Source: CALACW01 sp002431305
Lineage (GTDB): Bacteria > Bacillota > Clostridia > Oscillospirales > Acutalibacteraceae
NCBI GenBank assembly: GCA_937890355.1
Contig: CALACW010000109.1
Location: 1 to 17,350, forward strand
Reading direction: 5' to 3'
DNA length: 17,350 nt
The notes under the pieces are model-generated. The model was not told where the DNA came from. It did no database searches and was given only the letters and a program-made list of their open reading frames with translations. Made by a program: the position numbers and the translations under genes. Shown here piece after piece: positions 7,105 to 14,155 of this stretch. The first letter of the stretch is position 1, and each line of letters starts with the position of its first letter.

Positions 7105-7284
7105 TTATGCTTCGCTGACTTCAACAAGATGAGCAACTTTCCTGATCTTGCCGAGCGTCTGGGGATTGTCGTGCTGAACGGCAACATCCCCTATTTTCTT
7201 AAGACCGAGAGACTGAACAGTAGCAATCTGGTCTTTTTTGCTGCCAATAGTGCTCTTGACAAGCTTTACCTTAATATCTGCCAT
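7105..7284 (-). CDS. rpmD: 50S ribosomal protein L30
   Basis: This 59-codon gene runs from ATG 7284 to TAA 7107-7105, behind AAGGAGAGTAGATTGAA. The product starts MADIKVKLVKSTIGSKKDQI, followed by TVQSLGLKKIGDVAVQHDNP (22-41), the L30 signature with its beta-alpha-beta ferredoxin-like fold. It ends IRKVAHLVEVSEA. The length matches bacterial L30. It is located between rpsE (15 nt) and rplO (18 nt). Confidence 0.97.
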   Translation of the reverse strand: MADIKVKLVKSTIGSKKDQIATVQSLGLKKIGDVAVQHDNPQTLGKIRKVAHLVEVSEA

Positions 7285-7299
7285 TTCAATCTACTCTCC

Positions 7300-7803
7300 T
7301 TAACCTAAGATTTCCTTAACGGATTTGCCTCTTACGGCCGCAACTTCCTCTGCGGTACGAAGCTGAGTAAGACCGTTGATGGTCGCTCTTACAACGTTGC
7401 AGGGATTGTTCGAACGAAGAGCCTTAGAACGGATATCCTTGATACCTACGGTCTCAACAACCGCACGAACGGGTCCGCCTGCGATAACGCCGGTACCGGG
7501 AGCGGCGGGCTTGAGAAGAACAACGCCTGCGCCGAACTTACCGAGAACTTCGTGAGGAATCGTTGTGCCTCTGAGTGCAATGTGAGCAAGGTTCTTCTTT
7601 GCGTCTTCGATACCCTTACGGATAGCGTCGGGAACTTCGCTCGATTTGCCGATTCCGAAACCGACAGTGCCCTTGCCGTCGCCTACGACTACAAGTGCGG
7701 AGAACTTCATAATACGTCCGCCCTTAACCGTCTTTGATACGCGGTTAATGGCTACGAGTCTCTCCTGAAGCTCTGAATCTTTCTGTGTTTCAAACTTAGC
7801 CAA
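7300..7803 (-). CDS. rpsE: 30S ribosomal protein S5 (TTG start)
   Basis: S5 lies at the mRNA entry and helps decoding accuracy. The 167-residue product has the double-stranded-RNA-binding-like S5 domain (LQERLVAINRVSKTVKGGRI, FSALVVVGDGKGTVGFGIGK, about 12-54) and the C-terminal half with GTGVIAGGPVRAVVE and GIKDIRSKALRSNNPCNVVRA. The start codon is TTG at 7803-7801. It sits behind a good GGGAGG and reads MAKFETQKDSELQE. The next in-frame ATG falls inside the conserved domain, so TTG must be used. This is one of only two non-ATG starts in the cluster. Confidence 0.97.
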   Translation of the reverse strand: MAKFETQKDSELQERLVAINRVSKTVKGGRIMKFSALVVVGDGKGTVGFGIGKSSEVPDAIRKGIEDAKKNLAHIALRGTTIPHEVLGKFGAGVVLLKPAAPGTGVIAGGPVRAVVETVGIKDIRSKALRSNNPCNVVRATINGLTQLRTAEEVAAVRGKSVKEILG

Positions 7804-7823
7804 AAGTATTTCCTCCCTTTCAA

Positions 7824-8183
7824 TTAGAAGTCAAGGCCGCCTTCGCGGGCGCCTTCGGCCAAGCTCTGTACACGGCCGTGATAGATGTAACCGCCGCGGT
7901 CAAATACGCAGGTTTTGATTTCCTTTGCGACCGCGCGTTCTGCTAACTTTTTGCCTACTGCCTTAGCAGCGTCCTGGTTTCCGCCGTAATCCTTAAAATC
8001 CTTCTCAGCGGTTGAAGCCGAAGCAAGAGTAACACCCTTGTCATCGTCTATCAACTGAGCGTAAATATGCTTGAGGGAGCGGAACACGTTAAGGCGGGGA
8101 CACTCAGCTGTGCCGTGGATTTTTCCGCGGACTCTCTTATGACGCTGAATTCTTGCCTGCTTAGTATCAGGTCTTTTTACCAT
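7824..8183 (-). CDS. rplR: 50S ribosomal protein L18
   Basis: L18 binds 5S rRNA and helps dock it in the 50S central protuberance. The 119-residue product has a basic N-terminal tail (RIQRHKRVRGKIHGTAECPR), then LNVFRSLKHIYAQLIDDDKG. The conserved C-terminal block is VFDRGGYIYHGRVQSLAEGAREGGLDF. Start ATG 8183 follows AAAGGAGTG. Gaps of 17 and 20 nt separate it from rplF and rpsE. Confidence 0.98.
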   Translation of the reverse strand: MVKRPDTKQARIQRHKRVRGKIHGTAECPRLNVFRSLKHIYAQLIDDDKGVTLASASTAEKDFKDYGGNQDAAKAVGKKLAERAVAKEIKTCVFDRGGYIYHGRVQSLAEGAREGGLDF

Positions 8184-8200
8184 TAGTTTTCACTCCTTTA

Positions 8201-8746
8201 TTATTTACCGCCCTTACCGGCTTTACCTTCTTTACGTCTGATGTACTCATCAACGTACTTGATTCCTTTGCCCTTGTAAGGCTCGGGAGGACGAACGCCT
8301 CTTACTTCAGCAGCGAACTGACCTACCTTAACTTTATCGGCGCCGGAAATTACAATCTTATTGGGAGCGGGAACCGCAATAGTGATTCCTTCGGGAGCCT
8401 TTACGTTAACAACGTGAGAATAACCTACGGTAAGAACAAGGTCCTTGCCCTGCATAGCTGCTTTGTAACCGATACCGTTAATCTCAAGCTCCTTGCTGAA
8501 GCCGTTGCTTACGCCCTCTACCATGTTGTGGACAAGGGTTCTCGTAAGACCGTGAAGCGCTCTCGACTCTTTCTCGTCGTCGGGACGGGTAACGATAATC
8601 TCATTGCCCTCGAGAGCGATGCTTAATTTGCTGTTGTATGTTCCGGTAAGTGAGCCCTTAGGGCCCTTTACAGTAACTGTGGTGCCGTCGATTTTGACGT
8701 CAACACCTGCCGGAACTGCGACGGGCTTTCTGCCTATACGTGACAT
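8201..8746 (-). CDS. rplF: 50S ribosomal protein L6
   Basis: L6 binds near the sarcin-ricin loop and the factor-binding site. The 181 residues begin MSRIGRKPVAVPAGVDVKID and contain two tandem L6 folds. The second carries VNGIGYKA-like INGIGYKAAMQGKDLVLTVGYSH and the C-terminal signature RGVRPPEPYKGKGIKYVDE. The C-terminus is Lys/Gly-rich (RRKEGKAGKGGK). The ATG at 8746 follows AAGGAGGTAACTAGGA. Confidence 0.98.
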   Translation of the reverse strand: MSRIGRKPVAVPAGVDVKIDGTTVTVKGPKGSLTGTYNSKLSIALEGNEIIVTRPDDEKESRALHGLTRTLVHNMVEGVSNGFSKELEINGIGYKAAMQGKDLVLTVGYSHVVNVKAPEGITIAVPAPNKIVISGADKVKVGQFAAEVRGVRPPEPYKGKGIKYVDEYIRRKEGKAGKGGK

Positions 8747-8760
8747 TCCTAGTTACCTCC

Positions 8761-9159
8761 TTACCAAATGAACGCAAGAACTTCGCCGCCTACATTGGCT
8801 TTGCGAGCGTCCTTATCTGTCATAATACCCTTTGAAGTTGAAAGGATCGCGATACCCAGACCGTTGAATACTCTGGGAAGATCCTCGCAATTCGAATAAA
8901 TACGCAGGCCGGGCTTGGAAACTCTGCGTAACCCCTTAACAGCGGGGGTCTTATCGGAACCGTACTTGAGAGCGATCTCAATAACGCCCTGCTTTCCGTC
9001 CTCAATTACCTTGAAACCTTTGATGTATCCCTCATCAACAAGAATCTGAGCGATTGCCTTCTTCATGTTGGATGCAGGAACTGACACTGACTCATGCTTA
9101 GCCATATAAGCGTTTCTTATTCTTGTAAGCATATCAGCGATTGCGTCGGTAATCTGCAT
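8761..9159 (-). CDS. rpsH: 30S ribosomal protein S8
   Basis: S8 binds the central domain of 16S rRNA; in E. coli it also represses the spc operon through a site near rplE. The 132 residues begin MQITDAIADMLTRIRNAYMA and end with the family signature STSKGIMTDKDARKANVGGEV-AFIW. It lies 13 nt after rpsN and 14 nt before rplF. I saw no obvious S8-site mimic near rplX/rplE, but I did not fold the RNA. Confidence 0.98.
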   Translation of the reverse strand: MQITDAIADMLTRIRNAYMAKHESVSVPASNMKKAIAQILVDEGYIKGFKVIEDGKQGVIEIALKYGSDKTPAVKGLRRVSKPGLRIYSNCEDLPRVFNGLGIAILSTSKGIMTDKDARKANVGGEVLAFIW

Positions 9160-9172
9160 TGCATTATCCTCC

Positions 9173-9352
9173 TTACCAGCTTGCTTTCTTTACTCCGGGG
9201 ATCTGGCCTGCGTGAGCCAGTTCTCTGAAGCATATACGACATACACCGTACTTACGTAAATAAGCGTGGGGTCTGCCGCAAATCTTGCATCTGTTGTGCT
9301 CTCTAGTAGAGTACTTAGGTGCCTTTCTTACCTTCATTGAAGTCTTTGCCAT
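9173..9352 (-). CDS. rpsN: 30S ribosomal protein S14, zinc-binding (type Z)
   Basis: This 59-codon gene runs from ATG 9352 to TAA 9175-9173, behind AAGGAGGGGTTAAA. It reads MAKTSMKVRKAPKYSTREHN, then a zinc site C22-x2-C25-x12-C38-x2-C41, then the signature CRICFRELAHAGQIPGVKKASW. This is the short C+ form of S14 typical of Firmicutes and many other bacteria, not the ~100-residue zinc-free form. It is slightly shorter than the usual 61 residues. S14 sits in the 30S head. Neighbours rplE and rpsH are 12-13 nt away. Confidence 0.97.
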   Translation of the reverse strand: MAKTSMKVRKAPKYSTREHNRCKICGRPHAYLRKYGVCRICFRELAHAGQIPGVKKASW

Positions 9353-9364
9353 TTTAACCCCTCC

Positions 9365-9904
9365 TTACTTTGCAAACGGTGCGCCCATAAGAGTGAGAAG
9401 CTCTTTAGCTTCCTCGTCGTTCTGAGCCGTAGTTACTATACAAATATCCATACCGCGGATCTTGTCAACCTTATCGTACTCGATCTCGGGGAAGATAAGC
9501 TGTTCCTTAACGCCCATGGCGTAGTTGCCTCTGCCGTCGAAAGAGTTGGGGTTGATGCCTCTGAAGTCGCGGACTCTGGGAAGTGCAAGATTGAAGAATC
9601 TGTCAAGGAATTCATACATCTTGTCACCTCTGAGCGTTACCTTAACGCCGTTGGGCATACCCTCACGGAGTTTGAAGTTTGCAACGGATTTCTTTGCGTT
9701 GCAGACAACAGGTCTCTGACCGGTGATAATACCGATATCATTGATAACGGCGTCGATAGCCTTGGGGTTCTCTCTTGCTTCACCGCAGCCGACGTTGATG
9801 ATAATCTTGTCGATCTTGGGGATCTGCATAACGCTCTTGTAATTGAACTTCTTCATAAGCGCAGGAGCAACATCGCTTTTATAAAAATCTTTTAATCTAG
9901 CCAT
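9365..9904 (-). CDS. rplE: 50S ribosomal protein L5
   Basis: L5 binds 5S rRNA and contacts P-site tRNA and S13. The 179-residue product contains FNYKSVMQIPKIDKIIINVG (about 20-39), ITGQRPVVCNAKKSVANFKLREGMP, LPRVRDFRGINPNSFDGRGNYAMGVKEQLIFPEIEYDKVDKIRGM and the C-terminal LLTLMGAPF. All are L5 hallmarks and the length is standard. It lies between rplX and rpsN. Confidence 0.98.
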   Translation of the reverse strand: MARLKDFYKSDVAPALMKKFNYKSVMQIPKIDKIIINVGCGEARENPKAIDAVINDIGIITGQRPVVCNAKKSVANFKLREGMPNGVKVTLRGDKMYEFLDRFFNLALPRVRDFRGINPNSFDGRGNYAMGVKEQLIFPEIEYDKVDKIRGMDICIVTTAQNDEEAKELLTLMGAPFAK

Positions 9905-9918
9905 TTCTATGTTCCTCC

Positions 9919-10245
9919 TTACTCGAATTTAGCGCCGCACTTTTTGCAGACGCGGACTTTTTTACTTGTTTTGTCGTCAATCATGTGACCGACTCTTACA
10001 GCCTTACCGCACTTGGGGCAGATAAGCTGTACTTTATCAGCGTATAAAGCGCTTTCTGCTTTAATGATACCGCCGGGCTCACCCATCTTCTTGGGCTTAA
10101 CATGCTTTGAAACAATGTTTACGCCCTCTACGATAACTTTACCCTCTGAAGGGCTTACCTGAAGAACCTTACCCTGCTTACCGCGGTCTTTACCATTAAT
10201 AACAACTACTTTATCGCCGGATTTAACATGAACTCTCTTACTCAT
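9919..10245 (-). CDS. rplX: 50S ribosomal protein L24 with C-terminal zinc ribbon
   Basis: L24 is an assembly initiator that binds the 5' end of 23S rRNA. The 108-residue product has the KOW motif near the N-terminus (KSGDKVVVINGKDRGKQGKV, 8-27) and VEGVNIVSKHVKP. It also has a C-terminal metal site made by Cys76-x2-Cys79 and Cys100-x2-Cys103 (ICPKCGKAVRVG and VCKKCGAKFE). Many L24 proteins, including that of Bacillus subtilis, lack these cysteines, so this is a C+ variant. It is located 15 nt after rplN and 14 nt before rplE. Confidence 0.97.
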   Translation of the reverse strand: MSKRVHVKSGDKVVVINGKDRGKQGKVLQVSPSEGKVIVEGVNIVSKHVKPKKMGEPGGIIKAESALYADKVQLICPKCGKAVRVGHMIDDKTSKKVRVCKKCGAKFE

Positions 10246-10260
10246 TGCGTTACCTCCGAA

Positions 10261-10629
10261 TTAAAGTACTTCCGGTGCAAGGCTAAGGATTTTGGAATAG
10301 TCCTTATCACGAAGCTCTCTTGCAACAGGTCCGAAGATTCTGGTACCCTTGGGGTTTTTATCTTCCTTGATAATAACGGCTGCGTTCTCATCGAAACGGA
10401 TATAAGTTCCGTCGTCACGGCGTACGCCGCTTGCAGTACGAACGACTACCGCCTTAACTACATCGCCTTTTTTAACAACGCCGCCGGGTGTTGCCTTCTT
10501 AACAGAAGCCACGATAACGTCGCCGATGTTTGCATATTTTCTGCCCGTACCGCCGAGTACACGGATGCACATAAGTTCTTTTGCACCGGTGTTGTCAGCG
10601 CTCTTGAGCAATGTCTGCTGCTGTATCAC
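10261..10629 (-). CDS. rplN: 50S ribosomal protein L14 (GTG start)
   Basis: L14 lies at the subunit interface and contacts 16S rRNA. The 122 residues read MIQQQTLLKSADNTGAKELM, then GRKYANIGDVIVASVKKATPGGVVKKGDVVKAVVVRT and the C-terminal GTRIFGPVARELRDKDYSKILSLAPEVL, which exactly fits the family. The initiation codon is GTG at 10629-10627, behind AGGAGGACTAACC. It is the first gene of the spc block but follows rpsQ by only 12 nt, with no promoter or terminator visible, so it is probably co-transcribed with the S10 block. Confidence 0.98.
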   Translation of the reverse strand: MIQQQTLLKSADNTGAKELMCIRVLGGTGRKYANIGDVIVASVKKATPGGVVKKGDVVKAVVVRTASGVRRDDGTYIRFDENAAVIIKEDKNPKGTRIFGPVARELRDKDYSKILSLAPEVL

Positions 10630-10641
10630 GGTTAGTCCTCC

Positions 10642-10896
10642 TTACTTTGCTTTCTCTATGATTTCGACAACGCGCCATCTCTTGTCCTTAGAGAGGGGAC
10701 GGGTCTCCATCAGTAATACGCGGTCGCCTATACCGCATTCGTTATTTTCGTCGTGTGCCTTTAATTTGATTGTACGATTGACGATCTTCTTGTAAAGAGG
10801 ATGTCTTACACGGTCCTTAACGGATACGACGACTGTCTTATCCATCTTATCGCTCGTTACCAATCCGACACGGGTTTTTCTTAAATTTCTGTCCAT
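10642..10896 (-). CDS. rpsQ: 30S ribosomal protein S17
   Basis: S17 is an OB-fold protein that binds the 5' domain of 16S rRNA. The 84-residue product carries NLRKTRVGLVTSDKMDKTVV (4-23), VKDRVRHPLYKKIVNRT-K-KAHDE and GDRVLLMETRPLSKDKRWRVVEI. The last is the S17 signature. ATG 10896 follows AAGGGAGGATACGTAA. The gaps are 19 nt from rpmC and 12 nt to rplN. Confidence 0.98.
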   Translation of the reverse strand: MDRNLRKTRVGLVTSDKMDKTVVVSVKDRVRHPLYKKIVNRTIKLKAHDENNECGIGDRVLLMETRPLSKDKRWRVVEIIEKAK

Positions 10897-10915
10897 TTAC
10901 GTATCCTCCCTTGTC

Positions 10916-11119
10916 TTAGGCATCCTTGCCGTGGAGCTCGACGTCGCGCTGAACCGTGAGGATTCTTGCAATGTCTTTCTTAACGGCACTGATACGAGTA
11001 GGGTTATCGAGCTGGTTGATGGCTTGCTGGAAGCGCAGCTTGAAAAGCTCGTCCTTAAGTTCAAGGAGTTTCGCGTCCATTTCGGCCTCGGACATTTTTC
11101 TGATTTCACTGGCTTTCAT
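10916..11119 (-). CDS. rpmC: 50S ribosomal protein L29
   Basis: L29 is a small helical hairpin near the exit tunnel that forms part of the trigger-factor and SRP docking area. The 67 residues contain MKASEIRKMSEAEMDAKLLE, LKDELFKLRFQQAINQLDNP and ISAVKKDIARILTV, the L29 pattern. The start ATG overlaps the rplP stop by one base (TAATG), with a GGTGGTGAG inside the rplP end as ribosome site. This is a classic arrangement for translational coupling. Confidence 0.97.
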   Translation of the reverse strand: MKASEIRKMSEAEMDAKLLELKDELFKLRFQQAINQLDNPTRISAVKKDIARILTVQRDVELHGKDA

Positions 11120-11544
11120 TACTGCTCACCACCCTGTTCTTCCTTAGTTACAAACTTACACTTGATGGGAAGTTTGTTTGCAGCAAGACGCATAGCCTCA
11201 CGAGCAAGGCTCTCGTCAACTCCGGCAATCTCGAACATAACTCTGCCGGGCTTTACTACTGCTACCCAATACTCCGGAGATCCTTTACCGGAACCCATTC
11301 GGGTCTCGGCCGGCTTCTCGGTAATCGGCTTATCGGGGAAAATCTTTATCCAAACCTGGCCGCCGCGCTTGATGTATCTCGTCATGGCGACACGGGCTGC
11401 CTCGATCTGATTCGAGGTTATCCATGCGGGCTCAAGTGCTACGAGACCGAAATCGCCGTAGTTAACCTTGTTACCGCGTAATGCCTGACCCTTAAGGCGG
11501 CCTCTCTGTACTCTGCGGTACTTAACACGCTTAGGAAGTAACAT
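11119..11544 (-). CDS. rplP: 50S ribosomal protein L16
   Basis: L16 organises the A-site tRNA region of the 50S subunit. The 141 residues begin [19 protein letters not shown] and include [48 protein letters not shown]. The signature [26 protein letters not shown] follows. The start lies 4 nt after the rpsC stop, with GAGAGGG located inside rpsC. It overlaps rpmC by one base. Confidence 0.98.
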   Translation of the reverse strand: [141 protein letters not shown]

Positions 11545-11548
11545 TTAC

Positions 11549-12217
11549 TCAAGCCCTCTCTTTCTTTGAAGTTCTGCGAGTGTCGTGAAGAACCTCGCCT
11601 TTGTAGATCCAAACCTTTACGCCGATACGGCCGTAGGTGGTCTTTGCCTCCGCGAAACCGTAATCGATGTCTGCGCGGATGGTCTGAAGAGGAATAGTGC
11701 CCTCATGATAAGTCTCGGAACGAGCGATTTCGGCACCGCCGAGTCTTCCGCTTACCTGAGTCTTGATACCTCTTGCACCGAGTTTCATGGTTCTGCCGAT
11801 AGCACCTTTAAGAGCACGGCGGAATGAAATACGTCTCTCAAGCTGACCTGCGATGTTCTCTGCTACGAGCTGAGCGTTGAGGTCGGGCTGTTTGATCTCG
11901 ATGATGTTGATGAAAACGTCCTTGTCGCCGCCGAGCATAGCCTTGCATGTAGCCTTGAGCTTTTCAATCTCGGCACCGCCTCTGCCTATAACCATTCCGG
12001 GCTTAGCGCAGTGGATATTGATACGGACTCTCTTGGGATCTCTTTCGATCTCGACCTTGGGAACTCCTGCGGAAGCGAGGTTGTTGAGTAAGAACTCACG
12101 AACCTTGTAATCCTCTACGAGAGTTGAGCCGAAATCCTGTTTGCCGGCGTACCAGCGGGATTCCCAGTCCTTGATAACTCCGATTCTTAAACCGGTAGGA
12201 TTAATTTTCTGTCCCAT
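11549..12217 (-). CDS. rpsC: 30S ribosomal protein S3
   Basis: S3 forms the mRNA entry channel and has helicase-related contacts. The 222 residues begin MGQKINPTGLRIGVIKDWES. They carry a type II KH domain with the GxxG loop GRGG (78-81) within KPGMVIGRGGAEIEKLK. The C-terminal S3 domain has RRISFRRALKGAIGRTMKLGARGIKTQVSGRLGGAEIAR and TTYGRIGVKVWIYKGE. It is located 21 nt after rplV and 4 nt before rplP. Confidence 0.98.
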   Translation of the reverse strand: MGQKINPTGLRIGVIKDWESRWYAGKQDFGSTLVEDYKVREFLLNNLASAGVPKVEIERDPKRVRINIHCAKPGMVIGRGGAEIEKLKATCKAMLGGDKDVFINIIEIKQPDLNAQLVAENIAGQLERRISFRRALKGAIGRTMKLGARGIKTQVSGRLGGAEIARSETYHEGTIPLQTIRADIDYGFAEAKTTYGRIGVKVWIYKGEVLHDTRRTSKKERA

Positions 12218-12238
12218 AATTTATTTCCTCCTCCCCGA

Positions 12239-12577
12239 TCAATCTTCGATTTCTTTGAGAACAAGGTTGATGTGCGAGGTCTTTTTATTGATCCTGTAAG
12301 CACGGCCCTTTGATCTCGGTCTGATTCTCTTCAGCGTGGGACCCTGGTCAACGCTGCACGAAGCAACGTAAAGTCTCGAGGGATCCATGTCGAAGTTGTT
12401 TTCAGCGTTAGCCATTGCTGATTTGAGAAGCTTCTCAAGAGGTTCACACGCAGCCTTAGGTGTGTACTTGAGGATTGCCATAGCTTCATCAGCGGGCTTG
12501 TTTCTTATAAGGTCAAGAACGATCTGAACCTTACGAGGCGCAATACGCACAAAAGTCGCTTTTGCTCTTGCTTCCAT
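12239..12577 (-). CDS. rplV: 50S ribosomal protein L22
   Basis: L22 lines the peptide exit tunnel; changes in its beta-hairpin are linked to macrolide resistance in other bacteria. The 112-residue product has ATFVRIAPRKVQIVLDLIRN (8-27), AMANAENNFDMDPSRLYVASC and the hairpin-bearing C-terminus RIRPRSKGRAYRINKKTSHINLVL. No unusual insertion is seen in the hairpin. The start follows AAAGGAGTGTAAAAA, 20 nt after rpsS. Confidence 0.98.
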   Translation of the reverse strand: MEARAKATFVRIAPRKVQIVLDLIRNKPADEAMAILKYTPKAACEPLEKLLKSAMANAENNFDMDPSRLYVASCSVDQGPTLKRIRPRSKGRAYRINKKTSHINLVLKEIED

Positions 12578-12597
12578 TTTTTACACTCCTTTAACTG

Positions 12598-12879
12598 TTA
12601 TTTGCCGTTGTTAGAGGTCTTGGAACCTGCATGGCCTTTAAATGTTCTGGTGGGCGCGAACTCACCGAGCTTGTGTCCTACCATATCCTCTGTTACGTAA
12701 ACGGGAACGTGTTTTCTGCCGTCGTGTACAGCGAAGGTATGACCTACGAAATCCGGGAAGATCGTAGAGCTTCTGCTCCAGGTCTTAAGAACTATCTTCT
12801 CACCGGCTTCGTTCATTTTCTGAACTCTTTCGAGCAGTTTGGGCTGCACGTAAGGTCCTTTTTTAATACTTCTACCCAT
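12598..12879 (-). CDS. rpsS: 30S ribosomal protein S19
   Basis: S19 sits in the 30S head with S13 and contacts A-site tRNA. The 93 residues begin MGRSIKKGPYVQPKLLERVQ and continue with IVLKTWSRSSTIFPDFVGHTFAVHDGRKHVPVYVTEDMVGHKLGEFAPTRTFKGH, the near-invariant S19 core. ATG 12879 follows AAGGAG with 10-nt spacing. It lies 21 nt after rplB. Confidence 0.98.
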   Translation of the reverse strand: MGRSIKKGPYVQPKLLERVQKMNEAGEKIVLKTWSRSSTIFPDFVGHTFAVHDGRKHVPVYVTEDMVGHKLGEFAPTRTFKGHAGSKTSNNGK

Positions 12880-12900
12880 TAATTAACAGCTCCTTCCCGA

Positions 12901-13734
12901 TTACTTAGAATTACGACGCTTTACGATAAGCTTATCGGAGCGTTTATGCTTTGCACGGGTCTTGTATCCGAGAGCGGGTTTGCCCCAGGGAGTTACAGGA
13001 CCGGGACGGCCGACGGGAGACTTACCTTCACCGCCTCCGTGAGGATGGTCGTTCGGGTTCATTACGGAACCGCGGACCGTAGGACGAATGCCGAGGTGAC
13101 GGGTGCGTCCTGCCTTACCGATTTTAACGTTTTCGTAATCGCCGTTGCCTACGGTACCTACGGTAGCCATGCAGACTGCGGGAACGTTACGAAGTTCGCC
13201 GGAGGGGAGACGAAGGAGAGCATACTCGCCTTCTTTAGCCATGAGCTGTGCGGCGTTGCCTGCCGCTCTTGCGAGCTGACCGCCTCTGCCGGGATAAAGC
13301 TCAACGTTGTGTACGAAAGTACCTACGGGAATATTTACAAGGGGAAGGGCATTGCCCGCCTTGATATCCGCTGAAGGACCTGCAACGACGGTGTCGCCGA
13401 CTTTAAGTCCCTCGGGAGCGAGAATGTAATTCTTTACTCCGTCCTCATACTGAATGAGGGCAATGTATGCGGAGCGATTGGGATCGTACTCCAGTGTTTT
13501 AACTTCTGCCTTGATATCGAACTTATCTCTCTTGAAATCGATAACACGATACTTACGGCGGTTTCCGCCGCCGTGATGGCGAACGGTGATTCTTCCGTAA
13601 CTGTTACGGCCGGCATGCTTTGAAAGAGGCTCGAGAAGGCTTCTTTCGGGACCGACTTTTGAAAGTCCGGAATAATCCGATACCGACATGTTTCTTCTGC
13701 CGTTGGTTGTCGGTTTGTAGACTTTAATAGCCAT
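12901..13734 (-). CDS. rplB: 50S ribosomal protein L2
   Basis: L2 is one of the primary 23S rRNA binders and is needed for peptidyl-transferase activity and subunit joining. The start at ATG 13734 gives 277 residues, the usual Firmicute length, with MAIKVYKPTTNGRRNMSVSD at the front. An in-frame GTG three codons upstream is too close to AAAGG to be preferred. Diagnostic blocks are GRITVRHHGGGNRRKYRVIDF (47-67), PVGTFVHNVELYPGRGGQLARAAG (136-159) and NPNDHPHGGGEGKSPVGRPG-VTPWGKPALG (226-256), which holds the catalytically important His region. A hairpin-rich 124-nt gap separates it from rplW. Confidence 0.98.
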   Translation of the reverse strand: MAIKVYKPTTNGRRNMSVSDYSGLSKVGPERSLLEPLSKHAGRNSYGRITVRHHGGGNRRKYRVIDFKRDKFDIKAEVKTLEYDPNRSAYIALIQYEDGVKNYILAPEGLKVGDTVVAGPSADIKAGNALPLVNIPVGTFVHNVELYPGRGGQLARAAGNAAQLMAKEGEYALLRLPSGELRNVPAVCMATVGTVGNGDYENVKIGKAGRTRHLGIRPTVRGSVMNPNDHPHGGGEGKSPVGRPGPVTPWGKPALGYKTRAKHKRSDKLIVKRRNSK

Positions 13735-13858
13735 TAGTTTCACTGCCTTTCTGTTCGGAGGTCCGAACGTGATGATTTATATATCAGACGGCTTAGCGGT
13801 CGGCGCCCATACGTCACCGTCTGAATTACAAATGTATTTATGACCTCTCGGTCACCGA
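13735..13858 (-). promoter_or_regulatory. Structured rplW-rplB intergenic region (three stems)
   Basis: This 124-nt gap holds three inverted repeats on the mRNA strand. The first, 5 nt after the rplW stop, is TGACC-GAGA-GGTCA (13854-13841), with a GNRA-type loop. The second is a longer stem CAGACGG/CCGTCTG (13823-13817 with 13791-13785) enclosing 25 nt that contains a GGGCGCC core. The third is GTTCGG-ACCT-CCGAAC (13768-13753), which ends about 19 nt before the rplB start. None is followed by a T run, so they are not terminators. Most gaps in this cluster are below 30 nt. A structured RNA that binds an r-protein or controls rplB translation is a plausible inference, not a known element I can name. 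Confidence 0.5.
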
Positions 13859-14155
13859 TTAAAACATACCGTCAAAGAACTCGATGGTCTTTGAATCCTC
13901 GGTGAGAGTTACGATAGCTTTCTTCCATGAAGCGGTATAACCGGAGAATCTGCCGTAGTGACGCTCCTTGCCTCTGCAGTTGATCGTGTTAACGGATTTA
14001 ACCTTAACGTCGAAAAGCTTTTCGCAGGCGGCGGCAACGTCGATTTTGGTAGCGTCCTTGGCTACTGCAAAAGTATACTTTTTATCGGCGATACCGAGCA
14101 TACTTTCTTCAGTGATGATCGGGCGGATGATTACGTCCTGTGCGATCTTGCTCAT
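13859..14155 (-). CDS. rplW: 50S ribosomal protein L23
   Basis: L23 rims the exit tunnel and is the main docking site for trigger factor and SRP. The 98 residues contain DVIIRPIITEESMLGIADKKYTFAVAKDATKIDVAAACEKLFDVKVKSVNTINCRGK and GRFSGYTASWKKAIVTL, matching L23. The ATG overlaps the rplD stop as ATGA (14155-14152), with GGAGG inside the rplD end, so translation is probably coupled. Confidence 0.97.
   Translation of the reverse strand: MSKIAQDVIIRPIITEESMLGIADKKYTFAVAKDATKIDVAAACEKLFDVKVKSVNTINCRGKERHYGRFSGYTASWKKAIVTLTEDSKTIEFFDGMF

Noticed and set aside
13735..13743. Start of rplB at an in-frame GTG (13743)
   Set aside because: The AAAGG would be only 2-3 nt away. ATG 13734 gives the standard N-terminus and length.
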